In this document: positions 41,667 through 51,042 of the stretch, piece by piece
How positions within the stretch are numbered: the first letter of the stretch is position 1
Layout of the letters: each line of letters opens with the position of its first letter
Assembly (NCBI GenBank): GCA_007693595.1
Contig: REDI01000049.1
Span: 1-64,000, forward strand
DNA length: 64,000 bases
Origin: Deltaproteobacteria bacterium
GTDB lineage: Bacteria; Myxococcota_A; UBA796; GCA-2862545
Direction of reading: 5' to 3'
Notes under the pieces: model-generated
What the model saw: only the letters and a program-made list of their open reading frames with translations
Database searches by the model: none
Told to the model about the DNA's origin: nothing
Position numbers and translations under genes: made by a program

Positions 41667-42611
41667 ATGCGTTCCACTCTGCTCGCCCTCTCCGCCGCGC
41701 TCTTGCTCACTGTGGGCTGCGATTCGTCCGAATCGAGCTCGTCAGGCGAGCAGCAAGCGACCCAGACCGAGAAGAAGTCCGGCAAGATGGTCGACCTAAA
41801 AGACGGTAAGATCCACCCGCGCCCACCTCCGAGCAAGGAATCCATCGAGAATCGGCGCAAGATCGCCGCGGAGGCCTACAAGGCTCGCAGCAAGAAAGAG
41901 CTCAAGGGTTCGGTTGCCGACGATGGCTGGGTGGCCCCCCCCTCCACGGCCAATCGCGACGCCTGTGCAGGGGCAGAGGGGCCGAAGTCCGTCGATCCCG
42001 GCTCGCTCCAGCCGCTCCCGCTGCCCAAGGGAGCCCACGCGGCCCTGACCGATCCCTCCAAGGCCACCGAGACCGCTCCTGACGTCTTCAAGGTCCGATT
42101 CGAGACCACAGCGGGCGACTTCGTGATCGAAGCCCACCGGGACTGGGCACCCATCGGGGTCGATCGCTTCTACAACCTGGTCAAGATCGGCTACTTCGAC
42201 CAAGCTCGCTTCTTTCGGAACGTCGCGGGATTCATGGTCCAGTTCGGGATCAGCGACTTCGCGGAGGTGAACGCGGTCTGGAAGGACGCCCGCATCAAGG
42301 ATGAGCGCGTCAAGATGGGCAACCGCCGAGGGGTGGTGACCTTCGCCAAGTGTGGTGCTCCCGACTGCCGCAGCACGCAGATCTTCATCAACCATCGCGA
42401 CAACATCAACCTCGACGGCATGGGCTTCGCCGGGTTCGGTCGAGTGGTCGAGGGCATGGATGTCGTCGACAAGCTCCACACCTGCTACGGCGAGGGCCAA
42501 CCGAACGGTCGAGGGCCTCGGCAGGATCTTGTCCAGCGCCTCGGTGGCGCCTACCTCGAGGCCGGCTACCCCAACCTCGATCAGGTCAAGCGCGCCACGA
42601 TCGTCGACTGA
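41667..42611 (+). CDS. Cyclophilin-type peptidyl-prolyl isomerase lipoprotein
   Basis: 314 residues; AGGAGG before ATG. Signal peptide MRSTLLALSAALLLTVGC with lipobox Cys18. Residues 19-145: Ser-rich and Pro/Lys-rich linker. Residues about 146-305: cyclophilin domain with DRFYNLVKIGYFDQARFFRNVAGFMVQFGIS (catalytic Arg in FFRN, Phe in GFMVQ) and STQIFINHRDN. Assists folding of envelope proteins. The usual Trp of cyclosporin-binding forms is absent (LDGMGFAGFGRV). Confidence 0.9.
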   Translation: MRSTLLALSAALLLTVGCDSSESSSSGEQQATQTEKKSGKMVDLKDGKIHPRPPPSKESIENRRKIAAEAYKARSKKELKGSVADDGWVAPPSTANRDACAGAEGPKSVDPGSLQPLPLPKGAHAALTDPSKATETAPDVFKVRFETTAGDFVIEAHRDWAPIGVDRFYNLVKIGYFDQARFFRNVAGFMVQFGISDFAEVNAVWKDARIKDERVKMGNRRGVVTFAKCGAPDCRSTQIFINHRDNINLDGMGFAGFGRVVEGMDVVDKLHTCYGEGQPNGRGPRQDLVQRLGGAYLEAGYPNLDQVKRATIVD

Positions 42612-42630
42612 TCTCGCGGAGTCCGGTGAC

Positions 42631-43095
42631 ATGGTCTTCTTCTTGCTTGCGACGCACTCCATACTCCGATGGCTCGTGATCTTGCTGGGGCTCGCGGCCA
42701 TCGGCCAAGCGGGGGCTAGCCTCGCGACGGGCCAGAGCTTCCAGAAGCGACACCGCTACACCAACCTGGCCTTCGTGCTGGTGCTCCACCTACAGGTGGT
42801 CCTCGGGATCGCGCTCTACGCGGGCTTGGGCCCGACCATGCCGGCGGTCTTCGGGGACTTCGGGGCGGCGATGAAGTCGCCTGTGCTGCGCTTTTGGGCG
42901 GTGGAGCATATCTCGGGAATGGTGCTCGGGGTCGTCATTGCGACCGTGGGCAACGCGGTGTCCAAGCGCGCCAAGCAAGACAAGCGGCGGCACCTCGCGG
43001 CCCTCGTGGGCTTTACGATCGGCCTGCTGCTCATCCTCGCGAGCATCCCCTGGCCGTTCATGGCCGCCGGGCGGCCCTTGCTTCCGGGAATGTAG
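42631..43095 (+). CDS. Small four-helix membrane protein
   Basis: 154 residues; ATG at 42631. Four membrane helices with conserved-looking HSILRWLVILLG, LHLQVVLGIALY and VEHISGMVLGVVIATVG, where His residues in helices 1, 2 and 3 could bind heme. Ends PFMAAGRPLLPGM. Resembles Bacteroidetes/Proteobacteria small cytochrome-b-like membrane proteins, but I cannot name the family. It follows the cyclophilin by 19 nt. Confidence 0.75.
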   Translation: MVFFLLATHSILRWLVILLGLAAIGQAGASLATGQSFQKRHRYTNLAFVLVLHLQVVLGIALYAGLGPTMPAVFGDFGAAMKSPVLRFWAVEHISGMVLGVVIATVGNAVSKRAKQDKRRHLAALVGFTIGLLLILASIPWPFMAAGRPLLPGM

Positions 43096-43096
43096 C

Positions 43097-44968
43097 CTAC
43101 TCGCTGCTCTTCGCTCGGGCGGCAGCCCGTGACTCGGGGCTTCCGGGGCGGGGCTGTCCGAGCAGACGGGTGCGGTGGGTTCGGGCCTCGAGGGACGCAT
43201 CGGGGCGGGGCTCGAGGGTGAAGCTCTGATCTGTAGGAGCGGCGAGGCCGAGGCGAACCTTGCGCAGCCGATCCCGCCGAGAGAGGAGCAGCTCGACCTG
43301 CTGGCCCGGAGGTTTGCCACGCAGGAGGTCACGAACCGAGCCCTTCAGTCGGTGACCATCGATGGCGATGAGCTCGTCTCCTACGATCACGTCGGCGCCC
43401 CAGGCGGGGCTGCCTCGGGTGATACGGGTGATCTGCCCGCCCGAGACCTGGATCCCGATCTGACCGATCTCGGGGTCGTTGGGCTCGCTGTGGGCGAAGC
43501 GCAGGCCGTAGAGCTCCAGGGCAGGAGCATAGTCGAGCTCGGCGGTGCCACGCACGAAGCGCTCGAAGAAGTCTTCGAGGGGTGAACCGGCGACCTCTTC
43601 GCAGACTTCCTGGAAGGCGGCGGCGGTGTAGCCTCGCTCGCCGCTATAGCGCTTGTAGGCCAGTCTCATCGCATCATCGAGGCTCGCCCATCCCCCGCTC
43701 TTCTTCCGGATCTCGGCGTCGAGCAGGAAGCCCACGACCGCCCCCTTGCTGTAGTAGTCGGTGCTCACGTTGTCGTGGTTCGCATCGGGCTGATAGTACT
43801 TGATCCAGGCATCCTCGCTGGCTTGCTCCAGGCTTCGGACCTTTCGGCCTTTCATGGCCTGCGTGCGCTCGATGCGCCGGCTGAGACGTGACAGCCACTC
43901 TTCTTCGGTGAACAGCTCGGCGCGGACGAGCAAGAGATCGGCGTAGTAGCTGGTCAGCCCTTCGGCGACCCAGAGGTTGGGAGTGAGGACCGGCTGCTCA
44001 TAGTTGAAGGGGCCGAGGCCTTCGGGGCGGAGCCGCTTGACGTTCCAGGTATGGAAGAACTCGTGCGAGGCCAGACCGAGCCACTTCTTGTAGGCGTCGT
44101 CGTCGTGCATGATGTCGGGATGGGCGAACATCAGGCTGGAGGTCTTGTGCTCCAGTCCGCCTCCCCGCCCATTGAGCACGTTGAGATAGATGTAGTCGCG
44201 GTAGGGCATGCCTCCCCAAAAGGCGACGGTGGCACGGCTGATCGCCTCGACGTCGGCGGCGGTTCGCTCTCCGGGGAAGTCGGGGGGAGCGTGAAGGTGG
44301 GCGAGGCGGTGCGGGGTTCCGTCGAGGGTCCACTCGAGGATCGAGAGCTTCCCAGCCAGGATGGGGCTGTCCACCAGCACGTCGAAGTCGGGGGCGCGGA
44401 AGCGGCTCGGCTCGCCCGAGGGGTGGGGGGGAAGCCCCGTGGCGAGATCGGCCCAGGCGTCGGGAAGGATGAAGCGCACGTCGTGCGGGCGGTCGAGGCG
44501 ATCGATGGCGGTCAGGAAGGTGGGGGCACCGTTGAGCACGGCGGCGTCGGCCTCGACGCGGCTCTCGCGAACCGAGGTGCCGTCCGCGAAGACCTTGTAG
44601 CGCACGACGACATCGGCCGTGTCTGCCGCGTCGATGACCCAGCGGTTGACCGCCGACTTTCGAACGGGGAGTCGGTCGCCGTCGGGGGTTGAGGCGACCA
44701 GGGCCTCGACGTGGCGGGCGTAGTCGCGGATCCGGTAGGAGCCGGGGGTCCATCCCGCCATGAAGAGCTCGAGCTCGTCGCCGGTAGCCGGGAAGACGGC
44801 CTCGACCTCGAGGTATTGGGCGGCGGCCTCGGGGAAGGTGAGGGTGTAGCTCGAACCCACACCGTCGGCGGTCGGGTGTGGACGAGGCTCCGGATCGAGC
44901 CCGATCGGCGGGACCGCGGGGCCTGAGGTGCACGCCGCGAGGACCAGGATTGAGGGTAGGGTTCGCAT
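43097..44968 (-). CDS. M61-family glycyl-aminopeptidase-like lipoprotein with PDZ domain
   Basis: 623 residues. Signal peptide MRTLPSILVLAAC (lipobox). An N-terminal beta domain has MAGWTPGSYRIRDYARHVEAL. The gluzincin catalytic domain has the zinc motif HEFFH in ASHEFFHTWNVKRLRPEGLGPF and the downstream Glu in WVAEGLTSYYADL. A C-terminal PDZ domain has GGQITRITRGSPAWGADVIVGDELIAIDGHRL. Family members cleave N-terminal glycine or alanine from peptides. Periplasmic by its signal. A cytoplasmic-looking paralogue lies at 49101. Confidence 0.9.
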   Translation of the reverse strand: MRTLPSILVLAACTSGPAVPPIGLDPEPRPHPTADGVGSSYTLTFPEAAAQYLEVEAVFPATGDELELFMAGWTPGSYRIRDYARHVEALVASTPDGDRLPVRKSAVNRWVIDAADTADVVVRYKVFADGTSVRESRVEADAAVLNGAPTFLTAIDRLDRPHDVRFILPDAWADLATGLPPHPSGEPSRFRAPDFDVLVDSPILAGKLSILEWTLDGTPHRLAHLHAPPDFPGERTAADVEAISRATVAFWGGMPYRDYIYLNVLNGRGGGLEHKTSSLMFAHPDIMHDDDAYKKWLGLASHEFFHTWNVKRLRPEGLGPFNYEQPVLTPNLWVAEGLTSYYADLLLVRAELFTEEEWLSRLSRRIERTQAMKGRKVRSLEQASEDAWIKYYQPDANHDNVSTDYYSKGAVVGFLLDAEIRKKSGGWASLDDAMRLAYKRYSGERGYTAAAFQEVCEEVAGSPLEDFFERFVRGTAELDYAPALELYGLRFAHSEPNDPEIGQIGIQVSGGQITRITRGSPAWGADVIVGDELIAIDGHRLKGSVRDLLRGKPPGQQVELLLSRRDRLRKVRLGLAAPTDQSFTLEPRPDASLEARTHRTRLLGQPRPGSPESRAAARAKSSE

Positions 44969-45079
44969 GGGGGGAGCCTACCGCGGCGCGGCGTAGCAGG
45001 CAGCGCCAAAACCCTCCCGAGGTGCGGTGAAGGTTGCGCCCGACGGAAGAATGGTGCACCAAGAGAGGGAGGAGATCTG

Positions 45080-45829
45080 ATGCGATACCCTTTGTTGCTG
45101 GTCGCGCTCGCGGCATGCCCTGAGCCCGAACCTCTGATTCCGACCGAAGCGCCTGTGCTTCGGCCGGTCATGGAGCTTCAGCCGGAGGCCCTCGACTTCG
45201 GGGAGCAGCGGGTCGGGACCTCGACTGTGGGGCGCGATGTCCAGATCCGAAATACCGGAGAGGACAACCTGGACGTCTATGAGATCCGGGTGGGTGATCC
45301 GGCTGAGGCCTTCTCGGTCGGCACGGTCGGCCAGGCCTTTCGGATCCCGCCGGGCTCGGCGCGTAGCTTCGTCGTGCGCTTCGAGCCCCCCGTCGCGGGC
45401 CCCTTCTCGTCGTCGATCCTCATCGTCTCGAATATCACGCCCCGGGGCAGTGAAGCGGCGGTTCCGGTCGAGGGGGTGGGCGTGGCGGCCGAGCTTGAGG
45501 TTGTCGATCAGATCACCGTCGCCGATCCCACCGAAGATCAGGAGATCCCCGTAGAGATCCGCAACATCGGTGACGTCACCCTCATCCTCGAGTCTTTCGA
45601 GATCGACGGCAACCCCGGGCTCGGTTTGGATCTCGACCCCGACCGCAACGGCGTCCTCCCCTTCGAGCTCGAACCCCTCAACCCTCAGACCAACCGACCG
45701 CTACGCACGATCTTCGTCACCTGGGACCCTTCCGTCGACGATGGCTCCGAAGAAGGCACCCTCACCATCGCCTCGAACGACCGCACGCGCGCAACGGTCA
45801 CCATTCCCATCCGGGTTGGCGAGCCCTGA
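45080..45829 (+). CDS. Lipoprotein with two ASH/choice-of-anchor-D-like beta domains
   Basis: 249 residues; GGGAGGAG before ATG. Signal MRYPLLLVALAAC with lipobox. Two Ig-like domains: LDFGEQRVGTSTVGRDVQIRNTGEDNLDVYEIRVG (typical ASH start) and a second from about residue 140. Seen in many surface and secreted proteins of this kind of bacterium as a recognition module. No catalytic residues. Confidence 0.85.
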   Translation: MRYPLLLVALAACPEPEPLIPTEAPVLRPVMELQPEALDFGEQRVGTSTVGRDVQIRNTGEDNLDVYEIRVGDPAEAFSVGTVGQAFRIPPGSARSFVVRFEPPVAGPFSSSILIVSNITPRGSEAAVPVEGVGVAAELEVVDQITVADPTEDQEIPVEIRNIGDVTLILESFEIDGNPGLGLDLDPDRNGVLPFELEPLNPQTNRPLRTIFVTWDPSVDDGSEEGTLTIASNDRTRATVTIPIRVGEP

Positions 45830-45855
45830 CCACCCGCGCCAGCGGGTCCAGGGAT

Positions 45856-46548
45856 TCAGCGCCAGTCGAGGCGCAGGTATTCGCGAGCGCAGGCCGCCTG
45901 GCTCCAGCGGTCAGCCCCAGGGGGGCACAGCCAGGCCTGATAGGTGGCGCTGTGCCCCGAGGTCGAAGGCTCGAAGGTCACGCGATGCGGGCCATCCTGA
46001 GCATCTGCGCCATGAAGGAGCACCCTGGTGCTGTCGTAGCCCCAGCGCTCCACGATGAAGAGCTGCCCCGAGCCGGTCGCGGCGACCGAGAGCTCGACCT
46101 TGGCGTCGGCAGGTAGGAGACTTCCGTTGCCGACGGCACGCCGCACGCCTTGGCTCGTCGCCCGAGCCTCGAGCTGGAGCGTGCCGGGATCCCAGGTGGG
46201 TCCTGGCCAGACCAATAGGGCGGTGATCACCCCCGCGACGAGGAACAAGCCGACCCCGGCGCGAAGGCGCCACCGCTGGACCAGGCGGGCCTGTTCGCGC
46301 TCCTTGAGCAAAGAGAGCACGTCGGCCGGGTGGAGTTCGGTGGTGGGAGGGGGCAGGTCGGAGACAGCTTGAGCGAGGGCGAGGGCCCTAGAGCGCTCTT
46401 CGCTCCCGTTCTTGCTGGTAATGACGCGCAACAAGGCGCGGCGTTCCTGGTGGTTGAGGTCGTCCGGGCGAAGGCCAGCGAGGGTACCGTCGGAGGCGAG
46501 GGGCACCATGCGGCCCTCGACCTTGGGATCCGGCCCTGACTGCTTCAC
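45856..46548 (-). CDS. Putative anti-sigma factor, single-pass membrane protein
   Basis: 230 residues; GTG start overlaps the stop of the ECF sigma gene, with GGAGGGGGAG upstream. Cytoplasmic N-terminal about 100 residues are charged (DDLNHQERRALLRVITSKNG). One membrane helix (AGVGLFLVAGVITALLVWP, about residues 97-115). The C-terminal about 110 residues form a periplasmic DUF4384-like beta domain (SGQLFIVERWGYDSTRVLLHGAD). Position and topology support anti-sigma function; there is no zinc-finger HxxxCxxC motif. Confidence 0.68.
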   Translation of the reverse strand: MKQSGPDPKVEGRMVPLASDGTLAGLRPDDLNHQERRALLRVITSKNGSEERSRALALAQAVSDLPPPTTELHPADVLSLLKEREQARLVQRWRLRAGVGLFLVAGVITALLVWPGPTWDPGTLQLEARATSQGVRRAVGNGSLLPADAKVELSVAATGSGQLFIVERWGYDSTRVLLHGADAQDGPHRVTFEPSTSGHSATYQAWLCPPGADRWSQAACAREYLRLDWR

Positions 46549-47144
46549 GACTCCCCCTCCGAGAGCTCGTCGGGTAGGAGCTGTCGAAGCTGCTTGCGAG
46601 CATAAGAGAGGCGTGAGCGGACTTGCTGGTCGCTACACCCCATGATCTCGGCTACCTCCCGGCTCTTCAGCTCTTGACCGTAGTAGAGCAGCACCGTGGC
46701 GCGGTGGAGCTCCGGGAGGCGGGCGAGGGCCAGCTCCAGGGCCCGATGGGTCTCGTCCGCCACCACCGACTGCTCCGGGGAGCGAGATGGGGAGGCGGCA
46801 GCCTTCCATAGCCGCTGAAACCGAGCGGTTCGTTGGCGTCTTCGGAGCCGGTCGATGCTCAGTCTGTGCGCGACCGTAAAGAGGAAGGCGCGGAAGGAAC
46901 CGCCTGGCTTCCAGGCGCCTTCGAGCACGCGACAGAAGGTCTCGAGGGCGACCTCCTCGGCCTCTTCTTGGTTGCGGAGCATGCGCCACACATAGCCGAC
47001 GATCCGGTCGCGATACCGCTCGAAGAGAAGGTTGAAGGCGGGGTGGTCGCCGTTCCGATAGGCCTGGAGAAGCTGCTCATCGCTCGGTCCTCCGTGGGGT
47101 CCATGGTGCGCGAAGGGCTTGGGGATCGGCAAGCTGTACGACAA
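46545..47144 (-). CDS. ECF-family RNA polymerase sigma factor
   Basis: 199 residues; TTG start at 47144 is backed by GAGGAG 5 nt upstream. Sigma region 2: DEQLLQAYRNGDHPAFNLLFERYRDRIVGYVWRMLRNQEEAEEVALETFCRVLEGAWKPGGSFRAFLFTVAHRLSIDRLRR. Region 4: ALARLPELHRATVLLYYGQELKSREVAEIMGCSDQQVRSRLSYARKQLRQLL. Translationally coupled to the putative anti-sigma factor. Target promoters cannot be seen. Confidence 0.92.
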   Translation of the reverse strand: MSYSLPIPKPFAHHGPHGGPSDEQLLQAYRNGDHPAFNLLFERYRDRIVGYVWRMLRNQEEAEEVALETFCRVLEGAWKPGGSFRAFLFTVAHRLSIDRLRRRQRTARFQRLWKAAASPSRSPEQSVVADETHRALELALARLPELHRATVLLYYGQELKSREVAEIMGCSDQQVRSRLSYARKQLRQLLPDELSEGES

Positions 47145-47263
47145 CGAAGCTCCTCAGTGTGGGTCGAGTGTAGATCAGCGTGGCCGCCTCCCGCACTCCG
47201 CCCCCCTTTCTCGCCTCCTTACAGGCGCGCGGCCAGGGGCCTTCTTAGCTAGCTACCGCGCAC

Positions 47264-49063
47264 TCAGCCCTCGTAGAGCCCATCGAGGAGTTCGAGGTGG
47301 CGCGCTTCGAGGACCCTGCGCTTGACCTTGAGGGAGGGGGTGAGCTCTCCGCCCTCGACCGAGAGATCGTAGTCCAGGATGGCGAACCGCTTGATCGTCT
47401 CGAAAGACGGCAGGGTCTTGTTCACCGCATCGATGGCGGACTGGATCTCGGCGCGGACGAGCGGCTCTTTGGACCAGGCGGCGGCGTCGGTTCCATCGAT
47501 CCCCCGCTCCGACGCGAGCAGGGTCACGGCCTCGACGTCGAGGGTGAGCAGGGCGACGCAGTATCGTCGCTTATCGCCATGAACGATGACCTGGCTGACG
47601 TAGGGGCAGGCCGCCTTGATCTTGTTCTCGATCTTCGAAGGGGCGATGTTCTTGCCGCCTGCGGTGATGATCAGCTCCTTCTTGCGCCCGGTGATGTAGA
47701 GGAAGCCGTCCTCATCGATGCGACCCAGGTCGCCGGTGTGCAGCCAGCCCTCCTCGTCGAGCGCCTCGGCCGTGGCCTCGGGTCGGTTGTAGTAGCCCTT
47801 CATGATCCCGCGCCCCCTCAAGAGCACTTCTTCGTCCGGCGCGATGCGGAGCTCGACGCCAGGGTAGGCCTTGCCCACGCTCCCGAACCGAAGATCGTCC
47901 AGCCGGTTGCTCACGGATCCGGCCGAGGACTCGGTCAAGCCATAGCCCTCGAGCACGGGGAGCCCGGCGGCGTAGAAGAAGATCGCGATCTCGGGGGCCA
48001 AGGGGGCGCCCCCTGAGATGAAGCAGCGCATCCGTCCGCCGAAGCCATCGCGGATCTTCCGAAAGACCAGGCGCTGAGCGATCGAGAGCTGGAGTCGCTC
48101 CAAGAGGTTCAGGGGTAGGCCTTGTTGCTGCGCACGAACCCCGCGCTCCCCGATCCGGCTGGCCCAGGCCAAGAGCTTGGTGGCGAACGGGCCGCGCTCC
48201 TTGGCCTTGCGGTGTATCCCGGCGTAGACCTTCTCGAAGACGCGGGGGACGGCTCCGCAGAAGGTGGGGCGGACCTCCTTGAGGCCGGTCACGAGGTAGG
48301 GGATGTCGCCGTCGACCGCCGTGGGCAGACCGATGCGGATCGCGATCATCTCGCAGATCTTTCCGAAGCTGTGAGAGAGGGGCAAGAAGAGGTACTGGGC
48401 GTCCTCGCCGGTCAGGCTCGGACGGATCACCTCTTCGGCGCTCGCGGTCGTCGCGACCCAGTTGTCGTGGGTGAGCATGACACCCTTGGGGACTCCGGTG
48501 GTGCCCGAGGTGTAGATCAGCGTCGCAAGATCGTCGGGACCGATCTGCTCCAGGTTCGCGTCGAAGGCGCCGGGAACGTCTCGGTCCGCCGCCTGGCCGC
48601 GACGGGCCAGCTCCGAGAAGGTCACCACCCTGTCGTGGGCTGACGATCCTTCGATGAGGACGACCTCGCGTAGATCGGGGAGCGCATCCCAGATCTGGAT
48701 GATCTTCTGGAGTTGGTCTACGCTCTCAACGAAGCAGACGGTCGCGCCGGAGTCGCTGAGGATGAATCCACACTCCTCTGCGGTGCTCGACGGGTAGATC
48801 GTCGAGACCGCGCCGCCGGCGCACAGCGCAGCCAGATCGGCTTCGATCCACTCGAGTCGGGTGCTGCAGAGGATGGCGACCCGCTCCCCGTGCCGCAGGC
48901 CTCCCGCCCGCAATCCACAGGACAAGGCGCGCACTCGCTCTCCGAACTCGCGCCAGCTCACTTTGGCCCAATCTCCCCCGATCCGGTGCTGCCAAGCCGT
49001 CCTATCGGGGGTCTGTTCGATACGCCATCGGAGCATCGCGGGTACGGTCTTGGCATCGGTCAT
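47264..49063 (-). CDS. Long-chain acyl-CoA synthetase (AMP-forming)
   Basis: 599 residues; GGAGG before ATG. ANL superfamily: P-loop TLIYTSGTTGVPKGVMLTHDN, VLEGYGLTESSAGSVSNR, hinge HTGDLGRIDEDGFLYITGRKKELIITAGGKNIAPSKIE. Length and the 'LPLSHSFGKICEMIAIRIGL' region fit FadD15/long-chain type. Activates fatty acids with CoA at the expense of ATP. Stands alone on its strand. Confidence 0.93.
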   Translation of the reverse strand: MTDAKTVPAMLRWRIEQTPDRTAWQHRIGGDWAKVSWREFGERVRALSCGLRAGGLRHGERVAILCSTRLEWIEADLAALCAGGAVSTIYPSSTAEECGFILSDSGATVCFVESVDQLQKIIQIWDALPDLREVVLIEGSSAHDRVVTFSELARRGQAADRDVPGAFDANLEQIGPDDLATLIYTSGTTGVPKGVMLTHDNWVATTASAEEVIRPSLTGEDAQYLFLPLSHSFGKICEMIAIRIGLPTAVDGDIPYLVTGLKEVRPTFCGAVPRVFEKVYAGIHRKAKERGPFATKLLAWASRIGERGVRAQQQGLPLNLLERLQLSIAQRLVFRKIRDGFGGRMRCFISGGAPLAPEIAIFFYAAGLPVLEGYGLTESSAGSVSNRLDDLRFGSVGKAYPGVELRIAPDEEVLLRGRGIMKGYYNRPEATAEALDEEGWLHTGDLGRIDEDGFLYITGRKKELIITAGGKNIAPSKIENKIKAACPYVSQVIVHGDKRRYCVALLTLDVEAVTLLASERGIDGTDAAAWSKEPLVRAEIQSAIDAVNKTLPSFETIKRFAILDYDLSVEGGELTPSLKVKRRVLEARHLELLDGLYEG

Positions 49064-49100
49064 GAGGCCTCCAGGCGAGGCCCCAGTCTATCAGGCGACG

Positions 49101-50924
49101 CTAGCTCCCCTCGGATGGCTGGAGCCACGCGCGCCGCCGAGCGGCCCCAGGCTCATCGTCGAGGATCTCTATCCACGCGGTGTCGAGGGGTGGACGGGCG
49201 ACGATCGCCTCGAGGGTGTGCAGCTCATCGCGACGGAAGACGTGCAGCGTCACGACCTCGCCAGGCGCCCGCGCGGCGATCTCGTCCGGTAGGCTCGAGG
49301 TGGCCTTGAGGCCGTCGAAGGCCACGATGGTGTCTCCTGCGGAGAGGCCGGCGACCATGGCGGGGCTGCCCTCGCGCACCCAGACCACCTTGGTCGAGGT
49401 GCCTCGAAGTCCGAAGCCCAGGTCGCCCCGCGTCTCCCAGCGCGACGGTGGCACCTTGCCTTCCTTTCCGCCGCGATCCTTCATCCCTTCTCGCGGACGG
49501 AGGTGAGCCCTGAGTCCGACGTAGCGCAAGAGCTCGACCAGCTCTTCCCAGAGGGCATCGCCGGTCCCATGGAGCGCCATCTCGAAAAAACCAGAGAGGT
49601 CGAGACCCGAGACCTCGCTCGCGACCCGCTGCACGCCATCTTCGGGGACCCCGACCCCCGTCTCGCCGTGCCGCTCGTACAGGGCGCGCATCACGTCGTC
49701 GAGACAGGTGCTGCCGTCGGTGCCTCGGCGAAGGGTCAGATCCAGCGCCAACGCGACCATCGCGCCCTTCGTGTAGTAGCTGACGATCGCGTTCGTCGCG
49801 TTCTCGTCCTGCTGGTAGAACTTGGTCCAGGCGTCGAAGCTGCTCTGCGCTACGCTCTGCTTGAACCGCCCAGCTCGCCGCATGACATCGGTGAGCTTGC
49901 GGCCTATGAGCTCCAAGAAGCTCTGGGGACGGATCAGGCCGGTTCGAACCAGGCCAAGGGGCTCGTAGTATGCGGTGATCCCTTCGAAAGCCCAAAGCAG
50001 GGTCGTGTGGCACTCGCGCGAGAGGTCGAAGGGGGTGAAGGCCGCTGGCTTGATGCGCTTGACGTTCCAGTTGTGCACGTATTCGTGCGAGGCGAGAGCC
50101 AGCAGGGTGCGGTAGCCATCGCTGATCTTGGCCTCATCGAGCTGAGGGAGGTCCCCTCGCGAGCAGATCAGGCTGGTGGAGCTGCGGTGCTCGAGCCCGC
50201 CATAGCCCGAGCCCACGACCATGATCTGAAAGAGGTAGCGATCGAGGTCCGTGGGGATACCGAAGGTACGAAGGTGTCCCTCGCAGATGGCCTTGAGATC
50301 GCGGCAGAGCCGTTGTGTGTCGCAGCGGTAGCGGCCCGTGATCGCGATCTCGTGAGGGATCCCTGACGCGTCGAAGGTCGCGTGTTCGAAGAGGCCCATC
50401 TCGACTGGGTGATCGATGAGCTCGTCATAGTCCTTGGCGAGGAACCGTCCGAAGCCGAGAGGGTCCCCGGTCCTTCGGGGAAGGGTGGTGGCGACCTGCC
50501 AGCCCTCGCAGGAGGGATCGAGGGGAGGCTGGAGGCAGAGTTCTTGGGGACGTCGCTCTCGACCCCGAGCCGCCAGAAAGAGGCTGGTGCCGTTGAAGTA
50601 ACCGTGGGTGCGATCGAGGTGGGCCTTTCGTACCGAGAGGTCCCAGGCGTAGACCTCGTAGGTGAGTCGGAGGCTCCCCGAGCAGGGGGCTGCCTGCCAG
50701 GTCTGTTTATCGAGCTTTCGGATAGCGCAGGGTGTGCCATCGCACTCGGCGCGCACCGGCCCGAGGTGTTTCGCGAAGTCGCGGACGAGGTAGGATCCTG
50801 GGATCCATGCGGGAAGGGTGAAGATCTGTCCGCTGGGATCCGGGTCTTCGACGGTGACCGTCACGGTGAAGACGTGACCAGCAGGGTTGCTCGGGACGAC
50901 GGTGTATTGGATGGCTTCGGACAT
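49101..50924 (-). CDS. M61-family peptidase with PDZ domain, no signal peptide
   Basis: 607 residues; ATG at 50924 with GGAG 6 nt upstream; a longer frame lacks support. N-terminal beta domain: FTLPAWIPGSYLVRDFAKHLGPV. Catalytic gluzincin: ALASHEYVHNWNVKRIKPAAFTPFDL (HExxH) and LLWAFEGITAYYEPLGLV (third ligand Glu). The C-terminal PDZ domain has VREGSPAMVAGLSAGDTIVAFDG. Unlike the copy at 43097 it has no export signal, so the pair may act on peptides in different compartments. Confidence 0.9.
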   Translation of the reverse strand: MSEAIQYTVVPSNPAGHVFTVTVTVEDPDPSGQIFTLPAWIPGSYLVRDFAKHLGPVRAECDGTPCAIRKLDKQTWQAAPCSGSLRLTYEVYAWDLSVRKAHLDRTHGYFNGTSLFLAARGRERRPQELCLQPPLDPSCEGWQVATTLPRRTGDPLGFGRFLAKDYDELIDHPVEMGLFEHATFDASGIPHEIAITGRYRCDTQRLCRDLKAICEGHLRTFGIPTDLDRYLFQIMVVGSGYGGLEHRSSTSLICSRGDLPQLDEAKISDGYRTLLALASHEYVHNWNVKRIKPAAFTPFDLSRECHTTLLWAFEGITAYYEPLGLVRTGLIRPQSFLELIGRKLTDVMRRAGRFKQSVAQSSFDAWTKFYQQDENATNAIVSYYTKGAMVALALDLTLRRGTDGSTCLDDVMRALYERHGETGVGVPEDGVQRVASEVSGLDLSGFFEMALHGTGDALWEELVELLRYVGLRAHLRPREGMKDRGGKEGKVPPSRWETRGDLGFGLRGTSTKVVWVREGSPAMVAGLSAGDTIVAFDGLKATSSLPDEIAARAPGEVVTLHVFRRDELHTLEAIVARPPLDTAWIEILDDEPGAARRRAWLQPSEGS

Positions 50925-51042
50925 CGGGGCTCCGGGTCGAGCGCGAGGGTTAACCTGCGGGAGGGCTCCGCTCCGGGAGGTCCAAAGAAGCGACCCCGCC
51001 GCCGCGTGCGCGGGGCGGGGTCGGGGAAGAGCTCGCGAGATC

